Positions 25,755-35,467 are shown, counted from the first letter of the stretch. The stretch: DNA of 64,000 nt from Shewanella sp. VB17 (GCF_013248905.1 NZ_JABRVS010000001.1:3658001-3722000); one strand, 5' to 3'. Notes: a model not told the origin generated them from the sequence alone. Numbers and translations are program-made.

Positions 25755-27083
25755 TTATGATTTATTCTCTAAGGAATGTCTTGGCCAATAACGGTAGCCA
25801 AAGGTAAAAGGCAATAAAATGGAATAAGACATCACTTTGGCTATTGGCCGCGTTTTAGGACTAATCCAAAAAGCTAAATAAGAGGCGATAAAATAAGATA
25901 ATAAAGTGGCCACCGCCGCGCCCTGACCTCCCCAAATAGGAATAAGCAACCAGTTAACCCCTACATTGATAATGGCGCCAATGCCATGACTCAGTAAAGA
26001 AAATGGCAGCAAATTTGCCACCAATAGCCACTTACTGACTAACGCCCTCATAAAGACAAACACACCTGCCCAGATATGGATCTGTAAAATGGTCACCGAA
26101 GGCAAATAGTCAACACCAAACAATAAGATGATTAAAGGTTTCGCCAATAAACTAACCACAATAGCAATACCAGCCGCCATCACAAATAAACCGTCCGACA
26201 CTGACTGTAACCGGTACCAATACCGCCCCGTGTCCAATTTCTTGCTTAACTTTATCATGGCGGGGAATAGGCTTATCACAATAGCATCGGCAAAAAAATA
26301 CCATACTTCAGATAACTTAGCCGCAACGGCGTAGGTTCCCACTTGTTCAGATGATGTCAAATGCTGCAGCATCAATTGATCGACTTTTAAATAAATGACC
26401 GCCGCAATACCGGATAATACCAGCCAAAATGACTGCTTTAATAACCCAACACCGTAACTAAAATCACATTCGCGCCAATATACACTGGCAGAATAATAGT
26501 AATAAATAACAATATAACCGCCCCCTAAGCAGACGGTTTCCAGTGCAAACAAAGAGACCAGCACCATAAAACTGGCCTGACACCAAACAGCCAGCAATTT
26601 TGCAAAGGCAAAAAACATGGCAATCAACAAGCGCATTCGCACCACAGGTTTGGCTTGTAGCTGGGCTTGGAACCAAAATTCAACAACAGCAAACGCGTTA
26701 AACACATTAGCCAAAGCTAATAACGCCAAGCCTTGATGAACTTGCAAAGTGACGCCGCCGCCATAGACAAAACACAAACAAATAACGCTGCCGATAAACG
26801 CGCCCATTAACCTAAAGCACATCACAGTGGCAATAATTTTATGCTCAGAGTTAGGCGCATTAATCAGCTCGCGCGTCACGATGGCATTCAGGCCTAAACT
26901 GGCCAAAGGCATCACCATGGCGATAAACGCCAGCAGATAACTGAGCTCACCAAACCCAACAGGTCCCAAACTGCAAGCTAAGACTACACTCACCAGTAAC
27001 TGGATGAGCATAGTGATAACCCGATCAGTTAACAACCAGGATATATTGGCCAATATGGGGTTAAAAAATGGGCTTAATATCAT
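25755..27083 (-). CDS. Wzx-type polysaccharide flippase
   Basis: 442 residues with about twelve to fourteen membrane spans. The early region SYLLAFIAMVMPLASLGLNAIVTRELI and a middle KVDQLMLQHLTSSEQVGTYAVAAKLSEVWYF-like block are typical of the RfbX/polysaccharide-biosynthesis family. It should flip a lipid-linked oligosaccharide. Its stop is directly followed by the nitroreductase ATG, giving a three-gene operon. Confidence 0.82.
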   Translation of the reverse strand: MILSPFFNPILANISWLLTDRVITMLIQLLVSVVLACSLGPVGFGELSYLLAFIAMVMPLASLGLNAIVTRELINAPNSEHKIIATVMCFRLMGAFIGSVICLCFVYGGGVTLQVHQGLALLALANVFNAFAVVEFWFQAQLQAKPVVRMRLLIAMFFAFAKLLAVWCQASFMVLVSLFALETVCLGGGYIVIYYYYSASVYWRECDFSYGVGLLKQSFWLVLSGIAAVIYLKVDQLMLQHLTSSEQVGTYAVAAKLSEVWYFFADAIVISLFPAMIKLSKKLDTGRYWYRLQSVSDGLFVMAAGIAIVVSLLAKPLIILLFGVDYLPSVTILQIHIWAGVFVFMRALVSKWLLVANLLPFSLLSHGIGAIINVGVNWLLIPIWGGQGAAVATLLSYFIASYLAFWISPKTRPIAKVMSYSILLPFTFGYRYWPRHSLENKS

Positions 27084-27364
27084 TAACTCTACTGTCTTAA
27101 TACCACTATTATGCGTGATGAGATCGCGTACATGCCATCAGCAAAGCGCTGATACACGCCCATCACATCAGCGAATGAAACCACAGCTCAGCAGTGACGA
27201 GCCAGTATAACAGCAAACAAAATGTTAATTAAATGATTTATTTCAGTTATTTAAAAGTGTTCAAGTTCCTTGACTGTAATGACATGCCAAAAAGAAGGGA
27301 TGATTAAAAAAGGAATGATTAAAGATAAATTAACTGCAAAGATGAATTAACACAGCAAACATAA
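27084..27364. other. Intergenic region upstream of the flippase operon
   Basis: No gene is seen. It holds a short hairpin near 27137-27154 (ATCAGC with GCTGAT) and should carry the promoter of the flippase-nitroreductase-pyruvyltransferase operon. Confidence 0.35.
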
Positions 27365-27386
27365 AAACGAGCCCGCAGGCTCGTTT
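27365..27386 (-). terminator. Rho-independent terminator of the surface-protein gene
   Basis: AAACGAGCC (27365-27373) pairs perfectly with GGCTCGTTT (27378-27386) across the loop CGCA. On the minus strand the stem ends in a TTTTT run. It lies 48 bp after the stop of the secreted-protein gene. Confidence 0.85.
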
Positions 27387-27433
27387 GATGTCTAGCAAAT
27401 GTTCAGTATCAACACTAACAATTTAACTGTTCG

Positions 27434-28843
27434 TTAAATTCCTTTGTACTGATCAGACAGTACGTTGATACGGCTTTCGTTTTGACGATAATATGGTGCC
27501 ACCGAAATCTTGTCAGCGTCAGCATCGATAACAAAAGTAACACTAAGCTTAGTCTTAGAGTCCGCCGCCAGGCCAAATGCAGTCTCGATATCAGCTTCTG
27601 ATACTTTAGTCACTGTATTAGCGTTCGCTTGGAACGGTAACATTGTCAGCGGGTATACCACGCCATTTTGGTCAAAACCACGAATTTGAATGTCAGAATT
27701 CGTCGCCATTTCGTTGGCAATTTCAACATTTGGCGTCAAACCAAAACCAACCGGCAAATAAGGCACATTGACAATTGACGAGTCTAAAGCCCACTCACCA
27801 GCAGCAATATTAGAGGCAACCGTAAACTCTGCCGCACCGCCGTTAGAAGGCGTCAGCAATAAAGACGCCGTGATTGCTCCCGTCTCAGGAATATCAGTTG
27901 CCGCAGTCACTAAAGCAAAATCAATATCCTCAGTGACATCTGCACCAACAGCTCCGATCTCAGCAACGATAAGCGCCATAGTTAGCTCATCAAATCCAGC
28001 GCTAACCACTGGGTTACCCGGATCCGCAAAGCTACCAGTAGCAAAATCATTAGTACCAGCAGCATTGGCGACAGAAACTAAACCTGTAAACGTACCATCC
28101 AGCACAACAAAGCCTGAAACAATACTCAACGATGCCTCTAGAGCTTCATTGTTATTAATAGTATATTGCAGTTGATCAGCAACCGTTGTGTCGGCAAACT
28201 GAGTTAAAACAGTTCGGTCAATAAGCTGATCAAATTTAGTCGGGACAGAAAATGCAAACTGAGACACTTCTTCAGCAACTACCCCTGTGCCAGCTTCGAT
28301 AGCAACGGCACCAGCGGTTTCAGATGCATAAGTCACTGACGTTGCGCCTGATAAATCAACGACATCATTACCATCACCAAGAGGGTCGCCAGTAAGAGTA
28401 CCGTAACCATGAGCACCTATCGTTACACGAAACGCCGAATTAGCTGTCAGTGGGTTACCCAAATTCACGTCAAACATAATAGTACCTGCCACAGTATCAA
28501 CCACAACGTTATCAAAGGTAAAAGAGCCGGTACCGTAATCAAAGCCTAAATCTCCTGCAGCACCTTTACCACCAGCAGGGCTCTGAGTAACAACCCCACC
28601 AGCTACGGCTATAGCACCTAGATCAACCTTATCATCAAAGGTCAATGTGATGGTTGAACCAGCAGGATGCTCAGCCTGTACTGTAACATCGAATTCAAGA
28701 GGGATTACACCAGTAGTCACTCCCTGAGCCACACCTTCTTGCGATAGCTGAGTTATTGTAGTGCTACCAATAGTTACTGCACTCGCGCTAAAAGACATTG
28801 CTACCGCAGCAGCAAGAAGTGAAGCCGTGAATATTTTTTTCAT
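27434..28843 (-). CDS. Secreted surface protein, S-layer-like (unrecognised family)
   Basis: 469 residues. It has a clear Sec signal (MKKIFTASLLAAAVAMSFSASA, cleavage after Ala22). The mature part has no cysteine, one Trp, few Lys/Arg, and is rich in Ala, Gly, Thr, Val and Asp, with beta-strand-like periodicity. There is no PEP-CTERM, LPXTG or autotransporter tail. GGAG precedes the ATG, overlapped by an 18-bp palindrome; a strong terminator follows. It is alone after a type II secretion set with its own 468-bp upstream region. Composition and context resemble S-layer genes such as Aeromonas vapA, which sit beside a dedicated secretin. I do not recognise the family by sequence. A secreted adhesin or biofilm matrix protein is the alternative. 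Confidence 0.6.
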   Translation of the reverse strand: MKKIFTASLLAAAVAMSFSASAVTIGSTTITQLSQEGVAQGVTTGVIPLEFDVTVQAEHPAGSTITLTFDDKVDLGAIAVAGGVVTQSPAGGKGAAGDLGFDYGTGSFTFDNVVVDTVAGTIMFDVNLGNPLTANSAFRVTIGAHGYGTLTGDPLGDGNDVVDLSGATSVTYASETAGAVAIEAGTGVVAEEVSQFAFSVPTKFDQLIDRTVLTQFADTTVADQLQYTINNNEALEASLSIVSGFVVLDGTFTGLVSVANAAGTNDFATGSFADPGNPVVSAGFDELTMALIVAEIGAVGADVTEDIDFALVTAATDIPETGAITASLLLTPSNGGAAEFTVASNIAAGEWALDSSIVNVPYLPVGFGLTPNVEIANEMATNSDIQIRGFDQNGVVYPLTMLPFQANANTVTKVSEADIETAFGLAADSKTKLSVTFVIDADADKISVAPYYRQNESRINVLSDQYKGI

Positions 28844-28855
28844 ATGTCCAAATCT

Positions 28856-28873
28856 CCAATTTCATGAAATTGG
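28856..28873. promoter_or_regulatory. 18-bp perfect palindrome over the ribosome binding site
   Basis: CCAATTTCATGAAATTGG lies 13-30 bases upstream of the surface-protein ATG, and its 3' arm on that strand overlaps TTGGAG, the Shine-Dalgarno sequence. It could fold in mRNA to limit or protect translation, or be an operator for a dimeric regulator. Confidence 0.45.
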
Positions 28874-29311
28874 AACAAGCAGCCAAGCTCATTGTTGATA
28901 TTGGCCACGGTTGTTCCGTACTATGACAACTTTTCTAGAAAGTTAAATTTCATCTACTCACTCACCTTAAGATGCGTCTTAAGCCAATCCTTCGAGCAAA
29001 CATATAAAGCTAAGCTGGGAGCACTAGAAACCCCTAGCACGTCTACTTTAACTTCTCGCACACAGTTTATAATCTACAACCAATAAGTCAACATCTTATA
29101 CGCATATTGACACAGAATATTAACAAAAACACAACTCAACACCAGAAAAAGATATTTCGCAGCTCGTTTTTCAACCTACTTTGAGCAAGTGTAAACTGAC
29201 ATAAGTCGTATATAACAATGATAAATAAGTGATAACAGGCTTTGCCGCACCGCACCAACAACACCCTCTTGATGAGTTCAACATAACGATATAGGGCACA
29301 ATGTGCATCGC
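28874..29311. other. Intergenic region upstream of the surface-protein gene
   Basis: About 440 bp without a supported gene, AT-rich near 29090-29240. Its size and position suggest an own promoter and a long 5' leader for the surface-protein gene, apart from the gsp operon. No individual promoter could be fixed. Confidence 0.4.
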
Positions 29312-31411
29312 TTAATTGAAATCTAAAAACTGCAAGCCTTGTTTTAAATTGCTCTTGATGTCATCCCATTCATCACTGCGGGTTATCACTTTCGGGGTGA
29401 CCATGATCACCAGCTCTGTTCTGGTGGTGCTCTGGACCGTGGTGCCAAATAAGGCACCAATTAATGGCAGCTGGCTCAGCCAAGGCAGCCCCACTTGATT
29501 ATCGGTACTGTTTTCACTGATGAGTCCGCCTAAAATCACCGTTTGGCCACTTTCTGCCACCACTTCGGTCTCAATACTGCGCTCAAATATTTGCGGATTG
29601 CCTTCCACCTCAGTGCCGCCATCGACCTGATTAGAATTACTCTGAGAAATGGTCATGATCACCACGCCTTGTGCATTGATCGTTGGAGTCACGGTGACAT
29701 CGATGCCAGTTTTACGGTACTCGACCGATCTGGTGACCCCATTAGTAGAATCTGTGGTTGTCTTGCCCACTACTGGAATATCGGTTCCCACCTGAATATT
29801 GGCCGCCACCCCGTCACGCACCAATAAGCTGGGTTTGGAGAGCACATTGACCCATTTGTTGCTCTCAAACGCCTGTACATCTATCTTATTGCCGTCACTG
29901 GCCCAACTTAATATGCTGCCACCAATTTTGTCTGCACCATGTGTGTTGCTAAAATTAAAATTGCCAGAGCTAAACGCCATATCGACGCCGAATTTAAACT
30001 CATCGGTTAAGGTCACCTCGGCAATAGACACCTCAAGGATCACCTGTTTTGGCATCACATCCAGCCGAGCCACCAAGGGTTGAATGGCCTGATAGTCAGG
30101 GCCTGATGAATAAAAAATCAATGCATTGGAGCGCTCATCCACCACCATATTCATGTTGTCGTTACTGGCGCTGTTACTGCCCCCACCAGTGGGGGTGCGA
30201 TTTTCTATCGCTGCCGCCTTGTCACTGGAGGCTTGCTGCGCTTTTTGCATTGAGGCGCTGCGACCCGAAATCAATGCCGCCACACTGTCACCTAAATCTG
30301 AGGCGCGAGCAAACTTAGGCGTATAAATAAAATACTGCTTTTCGTTACCTTTGCTGGGCTTGTCTAACTGTCTCGCCCAAAACTCGATGCGCTCGATAAA
30401 ATCAACTTCGCTGGCAAACACCGCCACGGCACCTAGTTGCGCCAGTGGCACTAAAGACACCCGATTATCCTGACTGTTTGCCCCGGTCATGATCCCTTCA
30501 TTAGACAAGATTTCAGTGATTGAGCTAATAAAGGTCTCGGTGTCGATATAGGTCAGCGTTAAAAAACCAATATTGCTACTGCGGCTACCTGGGGTGTCTA
30601 AAATACTGAGTAAATCCAGCGCGCGGATCACCTGCTCACGACGACCAGACAAAAATAACACTCCTTTACGTATATCCCCGGTGGCTTTTACCCCGGCAAT
30701 ATCCCGTAAAGTGTTAATGGTTTTATTATTAGTGGTATAACGCAGCGGAACAATTTGCTGCACATTAATGGCATTGGGGACTTGATTAGCATAACGGCCA
30801 TAGCCAATGGCGGTGGTATCTGCGCTATCTTTTGACAACATGCTGATGTATAGGACATCGTGTTTACGCATAATGCCGACCCCTCGCTCCAATAACAATT
30901 GCTCGGTCAGGGTATAAAACTTTCTCGCACTAATGGGCGCTTGAATATTTAACGTGACGGTACTCGGTTGCTCCGCCAACTCTTGAGCCAACACATAGCT
31001 AATGTGTAGCAGCTCACCAAAACTGTAATGTAAAAAATCCACCAAAGGCATGTTATCGGCACTAATAGTTAAACTTTTTTTGTCAGAAAAACTGTCAGCG
31101 ATACCAGCATCATTACTAAACCCTAGCTGAGATTTTGACAAGGACGGCACCCGAGTCAGTGACATTTCATTGTTAGCTTGGTGCCCTGCGCTATTGTTTG
31201 ATTCGATGACTGACTGCTGTTGGCCCTCGCCAGCATGGGTATTTATCAGGTATGAATTGGCTATTTTTTTATGATTTCTTTCATCCTGAGTTTCTAAGTT
31301 GGCACAAGCATTGAGAAGCAAGATACCTGTAACCACCATCGCGGCTTTAAACTGACCAGAAAATCGCTTTATAAATAACGTAATAAAGCCGCCTTGCTTG
31401 GGTAACATCAT
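29312..31411 (-). CDS. gspD: Type II secretion secretin GspD, lipoprotein
   Basis: 699 residues. A lipobox LLNAC near residue 35 marks it as a lipoprotein. The N0/STN region begins near 110 (LTISADNMPLVDFLHYSF), followed by N1-N3 repeats (VPLRYTTNNKTINTLRDI, LTYIDTETFISSI, IYTPKFARASDLGDSVAAL). The secretin core starts at VILEVSIAEVTLTDEFKFGVD and ends with VILGGLISENSTDNQVGLPWLSQLP and ELVIMVTPKVI. It forms the outer-membrane pore. Being a lipoprotein it may insert without a separate pilotin. It is the last gene of the gsp set, before the surface-protein gene. Confidence 0.9.
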   Translation of the reverse strand: MMLPKQGGFITLFIKRFSGQFKAAMVVTGILLLNACANLETQDERNHKKIANSYLINTHAGEGQQQSVIESNNSAGHQANNEMSLTRVPSLSKSQLGFSNDAGIADSFSDKKSLTISADNMPLVDFLHYSFGELLHISYVLAQELAEQPSTVTLNIQAPISARKFYTLTEQLLLERGVGIMRKHDVLYISMLSKDSADTTAIGYGRYANQVPNAINVQQIVPLRYTTNNKTINTLRDIAGVKATGDIRKGVLFLSGRREQVIRALDLLSILDTPGSRSSNIGFLTLTYIDTETFISSITEILSNEGIMTGANSQDNRVSLVPLAQLGAVAVFASEVDFIERIEFWARQLDKPSKGNEKQYFIYTPKFARASDLGDSVAALISGRSASMQKAQQASSDKAAAIENRTPTGGGSNSASNDNMNMVVDERSNALIFYSSGPDYQAIQPLVARLDVMPKQVILEVSIAEVTLTDEFKFGVDMAFSSGNFNFSNTHGADKIGGSILSWASDGNKIDVQAFESNKWVNVLSKPSLLVRDGVAANIQVGTDIPVVGKTTTDSTNGVTRSVEYRKTGIDVTVTPTINAQGVVIMTISQSNSNQVDGGTEVEGNPQIFERSIETEVVAESGQTVILGGLISENSTDNQVGLPWLSQLPLIGALFGTTVQSTTRTELVIMVTPKVITRSDEWDDIKSNLKQGLQFLDFN

Positions 31412-31694
31412 GAAATTATCTATCCCTTAATTATTATTATCGGTTGACGACTTAGCAGCCTATCATTAGCGTTCACCAAGATAATCAAACACCTAGAATG
31501 CCGAACATCGAGCCATGTTAAGCAGAAAATCACAAGAAATTAAACAGAATCGATTAAAAACAAGACTAAACTACTAGTCTGTTAACTTAAGGTTAACACC
31601 ATTGATTGACTGAAAATGGCGCCGTTTAACGCCATAAGCCCAGTATCGATATTGCAGTACAAGGGGATGATTCAAAACTTGTTGACTACCAAAC

Positions 31695-32417
31695 CTAATG
31701 GGACTCGATATGCTCAGGGGTATCATCGAGTCGATAGTTTGTCGGGACAAACAGCTCAAGCCACAAACGGCGATGATTATCGGTTAATACCAGACGTCTA
31801 TTATCAACTAATTCAACTTGATAGGGACTCAGTTCATCACCTTTAATCAAACTCATGTATGTGTTGTCACTTAACGCTGATGAGCCAGTATTGGTTAACG
31901 ATACCCCTGCCACTTCCACTTCACTTGCTGTCTGTTCTTTTTGCGGCAATGCTTGGCTATAAGAGACACTTAACGCCGCCTTATATTCACCTGATTGAAC
32001 ATTATCCGCTCTGACGATGCCACTGAGGCGATATATTCTGTTACCAATATAAAGCTTACTGAGTAAACCTGATTGTTTGTTTTGCTCAGCCAGTGGCATA
32101 CTGTCTACAAGATCTTCTGTCAGTAGACTCGCTTCATCAACTTCAGCCACCTCAGATTGATCAAATCGATGGTAAAGAGCCAACACCTCGGTTGCGTCAT
32201 TAAGCGGATCAGTTAAATAAGTGATGCTTGGCAACTCAGGTAACAAAGTTGACTCAACCCATTGCCCATCTGATTGATTAATACTGTAATCAATCATCAG
32301 CAGTGTTAACAACAACAATAAGCCCAAACCTAGCCATTTGAGCTTGTCATTAACGGCTTGTGTATTGCGTTGTTGCCCCAAAAAATGGGATAAAGGGGAT
32401 GTAAAAACCATCGTCAT
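31695..32417 (-). CDS. GspC-like inner-membrane/periplasmic connector
   Basis: 240 residues: a short cytoplasmic N-terminus, one membrane segment at about 28-44, a variable linker, and a periplasmic domain from about 120. YRLSGIVRADN, LIKGDELSPYQVELVDNRRLVL and LWLELF follow the homology-region pattern of GspC (LxGIV, GD-x2-y-x-v-x2-I, VxLxxxGxxxxLxL). No PDZ domain follows. It starts by TGATG overlap with the GspM-like gene. GspC links the inner-membrane platform to the secretin. The match is weak in sequence and strong in layout and context. Confidence 0.6.
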   Translation of the reverse strand: MTMVFTSPLSHFLGQQRNTQAVNDKLKWLGLGLLLLLTLLMIDYSINQSDGQWVESTLLPELPSITYLTDPLNDATEVLALYHRFDQSEVAEVDEASLLTEDLVDSMPLAEQNKQSGLLSKLYIGNRIYRLSGIVRADNVQSGEYKAALSVSYSQALPQKEQTASEVEVAGVSLTNTGSSALSDNTYMSLIKGDELSPYQVELVDNRRLVLTDNHRRLWLELFVPTNYRLDDTPEHIESH

Positions 32418-32983
32418 CAGGAGCCCTCCTCTGCAATCAATTTAACGGCCAACTTTAACGATACTCGCCCATTGACAGTGCCAAGTTTTGCTGGTGTCTG
32501 ACCGCGAATATTCAATTGATTAGAATCTAAACTCACGTTTGCAAAATCTTGGTTTTGTTTAAGCTCATGCAATAAATGCAGGTATTGTTTTAATGATCCT
32601 GAAAAACGAATATCCAATAACAAACTTTGTATATCATCACTTATCAGACCCTCTCGCCAAGATGAATTACTCAATTCTATTTCATGACGTTTGAACAGAC
32701 TCTCTAAGCCCGATTGAGTGTCCAGCTTATAGCGAGTAATATTTTGAGTTTGGGCAAAATGAGATTCCGCTTGCTGTAGGCGAGTCGACATGATTTCTTG
32801 CTTTTGTTGCATCTCGTCTGCCAACGCTAATAGCCCATGAGTTTTGTTTAAATTAACTTGATTTTTCTGTTGTTGTTGCCAATTATCCTGTTTAGTTTGC
32901 CACAGTGGCACCCAAACAAATTTCATTAACATTAACACCCCGACCAAGATAAGATAACGCTTATACTTCAGTATTTCTTGCAT
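32417..32983 (-). CDS. GspM/PilO-like inner-membrane assembly protein
   Basis: 188 residues with one membrane segment at about 9-28, a coiled-coil stretch rich in Gln, Lys and Glu (about 30-90), and a small alpha/beta domain at the end. This is the GspM/PilO layout. It overlaps the GspL-like gene by TAATG and the GspC-like gene by TGATG, so all three are coupled. The call depends on layout and operon more than on motifs. Confidence 0.6.
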   Translation of the reverse strand: MQEILKYKRYLILVGVLMLMKFVWVPLWQTKQDNWQQQQKNQVNLNKTHGLLALADEMQQKQEIMSTRLQQAESHFAQTQNITRYKLDTQSGLESLFKRHEIELSNSSWREGLISDDIQSLLLDIRFSGSLKQYLHLLHELKQNQDFANVSLDSNQLNIRGQTPAKLGTVNGRVSLKLAVKLIAEEGS

Positions 32984-34245
32984 TATTTAGGCCCCAAAGA
33001 GGGATTGTTTTGTTGATAACCGATAATAGTTTCGCTCTCGCCATTGAGAGGAATAACTGACTTAAGTTCAAATTGAATACTAGCAGCATCCATATTGCGC
33101 TGCCGGCGCACTGAGCCTACAAACTTGGCATTGGTCACCCCACCTTGTTTTATCAATAACTGCAATGCCTGAGAGGCTGAATCGGCCCTTAAACGCAAGG
33201 TAACAGTTTGCCCTTGTTGCTGCACATTATCAATCATCACCCCCGACTCAAACATAGGCGCAAGCACGTGCCACACATCAAGAAGTTGAATGTTTTCAGG
33301 CGTATTATCGGCCAATTGAAGATAGCGGCCAATCATCTCATTGATATCCTGATACTGATTTAATACAAAGTTAGCATTTTTTGTTGCTGCACGTAATTTT
33401 TTATTTACACTATCAGCTTTAAATTCAGAGACTTGTACAGCTAAAACAAGATATAGCGTGATCACCGCAACCATTGGCAGTGCAAAATGGGACAAGGTGG
33501 TAATCCCTGTATTCAAAGAGAACGCCAACTTGTTAACAAAACCCGTTAACGGAAGTTGATAAAGATATTGCAACTGTTCTTGGAGGGTTTGTATGTGCTC
33601 TTCAGCCGAAAAATGGGCTTTACTTTGTGTATTGACACCTTGTGACAGAGCAAACTGATCAAGATTTTGAATCATGCCTCCCTGCAATGCCGAAACGGTA
33701 CCCGCGAGACGACTCGTTGAAACAAACACGGTATTACAAGGGTTAATCGTCTGGTAACTTAGCAAGCTGTCAGCTGGCTGTGCCAATCCCAATAAACTTG
33801 TTTCAGGGACGAGCAACCACGCCCTTAAACCACAGGTAAACTCATTAAGATAATAGTAAATAACAGGTGTATTACCATTCACCGCTTTGCCAACAATAAA
33901 TAAAACCTGAGATGACGCAGCATTGATTTGTAATTTCACGAGCTTAACCACATCAGATTTTTTGCTGATCGGATACCATTGCAATTGCTCTTTGTAACAA
34001 TTTCGACTTAATACGGCAATTTTGGCGGAGACTCGTCTACCAGACTCTACCAAGTTAGCCGACTCGCTGCCTTTAACATTCGGCGACGTATTGGTACTCA
34101 TCATTTCAAATGAAAACACAGCATCATTTTTAACATCAAACTTTGTTCGATTAAAACGATAAATATGACCATCAACATAGATCACTTGATCCATGGCCAT
34201 TTTTTTTATTTTATCCATTATTTTTGAGCTAGCGCTTGGCATCAT
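32983..34245 (-). CDS. GspL/PilN-like platform protein
   Basis: 420 residues. A long N-terminal cytoplasmic part shows no clear actin-like ATPase motif. A membrane segment lies at about 255-275 (FALPMVAVITLYLVLAV), then a coiled-coil stretch and a ferredoxin-like periplasmic domain (VMIDNVQQQGQTVTLRLRAD). This is the layout of GspL, which recruits the GspE ATPase. It is divergent from usual GspL. It is separated from gspK by 317 bp. Confidence 0.6.
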   Translation of the reverse strand: MMPSASSKIMDKIKKMAMDQVIYVDGHIYRFNRTKFDVKNDAVFSFEMMSTNTSPNVKGSESANLVESGRRVSAKIAVLSRNCYKEQLQWYPISKKSDVVKLVKLQINAASSQVLFIVGKAVNGNTPVIYYYLNEFTCGLRAWLLVPETSLLGLAQPADSLLSYQTINPCNTVFVSTSRLAGTVSALQGGMIQNLDQFALSQGVNTQSKAHFSAEEHIQTLQEQLQYLYQLPLTGFVNKLAFSLNTGITTLSHFALPMVAVITLYLVLAVQVSEFKADSVNKKLRAATKNANFVLNQYQDINEMIGRYLQLADNTPENIQLLDVWHVLAPMFESGVMIDNVQQQGQTVTLRLRADSASQALQLLIKQGGVTNAKFVGSVRRQRNMDAASIQFELKSVIPLNGESETIIGYQQNNPSLGPK

Positions 34246-34562
34246 TTATTCTTCATTTCGGCTGTAATATAAGGCAATAAGAAATACCCTTTATACAAAG
34301 GTCATATTTGGCTTCAATCACGTTTAACACTTATTTCAATAACGATAATTGAGACTGGTTACTTTTAATCAAAATAAAACACAATAATCATTACTACTAG
34401 TAGTGATAATCACCATAACAGCAACGAGCGAGACATTAAAACAAAATACAATAAAGCAAAACTTACGTACTACTGATATTGTATTTATTGCCAGCTTTAT
34501 CATTATTTTGTAGCAGCCCCCCCTACTCACTGTGTATTCATACTCACTTATGCGGCTATAAA
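34246..34562. other. Gap inside the gsp cluster
   Basis: 317 bp without a supported gene, AT-rich. It contains a perfect 12-bp palindrome ACTACTAGTAGT at 34393-34404. It splits the set into gspG-to-gspK and L/M/C/D-like parts, so a second promoter could lie here. Confidence 0.35.
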
Positions 34563-35435
34563 CTATTGAAACCACACAACAGGAAATTGATTTTCAGGAC
34601 GAAGATAGCTGATAAAACGTCGCTTAGCTATCGAAGCCCCGACGATGACAACGAGCTCTATTTGTAGCCGTCTGCCTGGAACAAAAGTAATACTGTCCCC
34701 CTCTTCTATCTCTGTCAGCTCAGAAAACCGCTGACGAGTGAGCTTACCCTCTCGACGTAAATTAGCGATCTCGGTATAAATGTCAGCTGATAATTGAGCC
34801 TGTAACAAGGGTAAAGGTGCAGTCAAAGGATTGAATAAGTGATTCTGTAATGTGGTCACAACTGGAAAGAGTTGTTGATATAATTCATCATCAATTCCCT
34901 CTATAATCCTTAATTCAGTCACACTCAGTAAATAATTTCCCCGTACTTGAGGTTTATTCATGGTCGTAAATTGATCTCGACTATAACCTTGCCAATAGTT
35001 AAGATTGGATATGATTGATTTGGCTTCTAAAGGGTCAGTACCTAAAAAAGTTAACAAACCTTCTAGCGCTTTTGACTGCCCCCCTCCGTACACAGACAAC
35101 AGACCGTTAATATCCTGAATTGAGGCTGTCGCACCTTTAAATACACTGAAAGGTTCACCATAAAAATTCCACTGTCGACCGATTTCGTTTTCTTGCTGTG
35201 AAGTATGGTCTGCATTATTTTTCGAGAGAGTAAGCAAAGTAAACAGTAATCGACTTTCCAACGTACGTAATTTAATCTCCGCCTGCATCTTATTCTGCAA
35301 ATCAATTGCCATTGTCACCTGTTGCCGGCTAGACAGGGTAAATTGTAATGCCATCATAGATAAAATAGCGGTAAGTAAAAGAACCTGAACCAGGGCCACT
35401 CCTTGCTGATAAATATTTAATTTCAAGGATCTCAT
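34563..35435 (-). CDS. gspK: Minor pseudopilin GspK
   Basis: 290 residues. The N-terminus QQGVALVQVLLLTAILSMMAL is the GspK-type class III signal, with Val at +1 and no Glu at +5, as usual for GspK. The globular part has DINGLLSVYGG and SVTELRIIEGIDDELYQQLFP, matching the GspK alpha-domain insertion. It caps the pseudopilus tip with GspI and GspJ. Confidence 0.82.
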   Translation of the reverse strand: MRSLKLNIYQQGVALVQVLLLTAILSMMALQFTLSSRQQVTMAIDLQNKMQAEIKLRTLESRLLFTLLTLSKNNADHTSQQENEIGRQWNFYGEPFSVFKGATASIQDINGLLSVYGGGQSKALEGLLTFLGTDPLEAKSIISNLNYWQGYSRDQFTTMNKPQVRGNYLLSVTELRIIEGIDDELYQQLFPVVTTLQNHLFNPLTAPLPLLQAQLSADIYTEIANLRREGKLTRQRFSELTEIEEGDSITFVPGRRLQIELVVIVGASIAKRRFISYLRPENQFPVVWFQ

Positions 35436-35467
35436 GTTAATAAACGATCGCCTTTGAAATGAATAAA

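Noticed and set aside
27768..28175. 135-codon plus-strand frame opposite the surface-protein gene
   Set aside because: Antisense shadow of an Ala/Thr/Val-rich coding sequence; no start signal.
27434..28843. PEP-CTERM/exosortase substrate as an explanation for the secreted protein
   Set aside because: The C-terminus has no PEP motif, membrane helix or basic tail.
29543..30318. Several plus-strand open frames opposite gspD
   Set aside because: They mirror the codon use of gspD on the other strand and have no start signals.
34393..34404. Palindrome ACTACTAGTAGT as an operator
   Set aside because: Not linked to a clear promoter; could be chance in AT-rich DNA.
34369..34575. 68-codon minus-strand frame between gspK and the GspL-like gene
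   Set aside because: Overlaps the end of gspK, is Cys/Phe-rich and AT-driven, and lacks a ribosome binding site.
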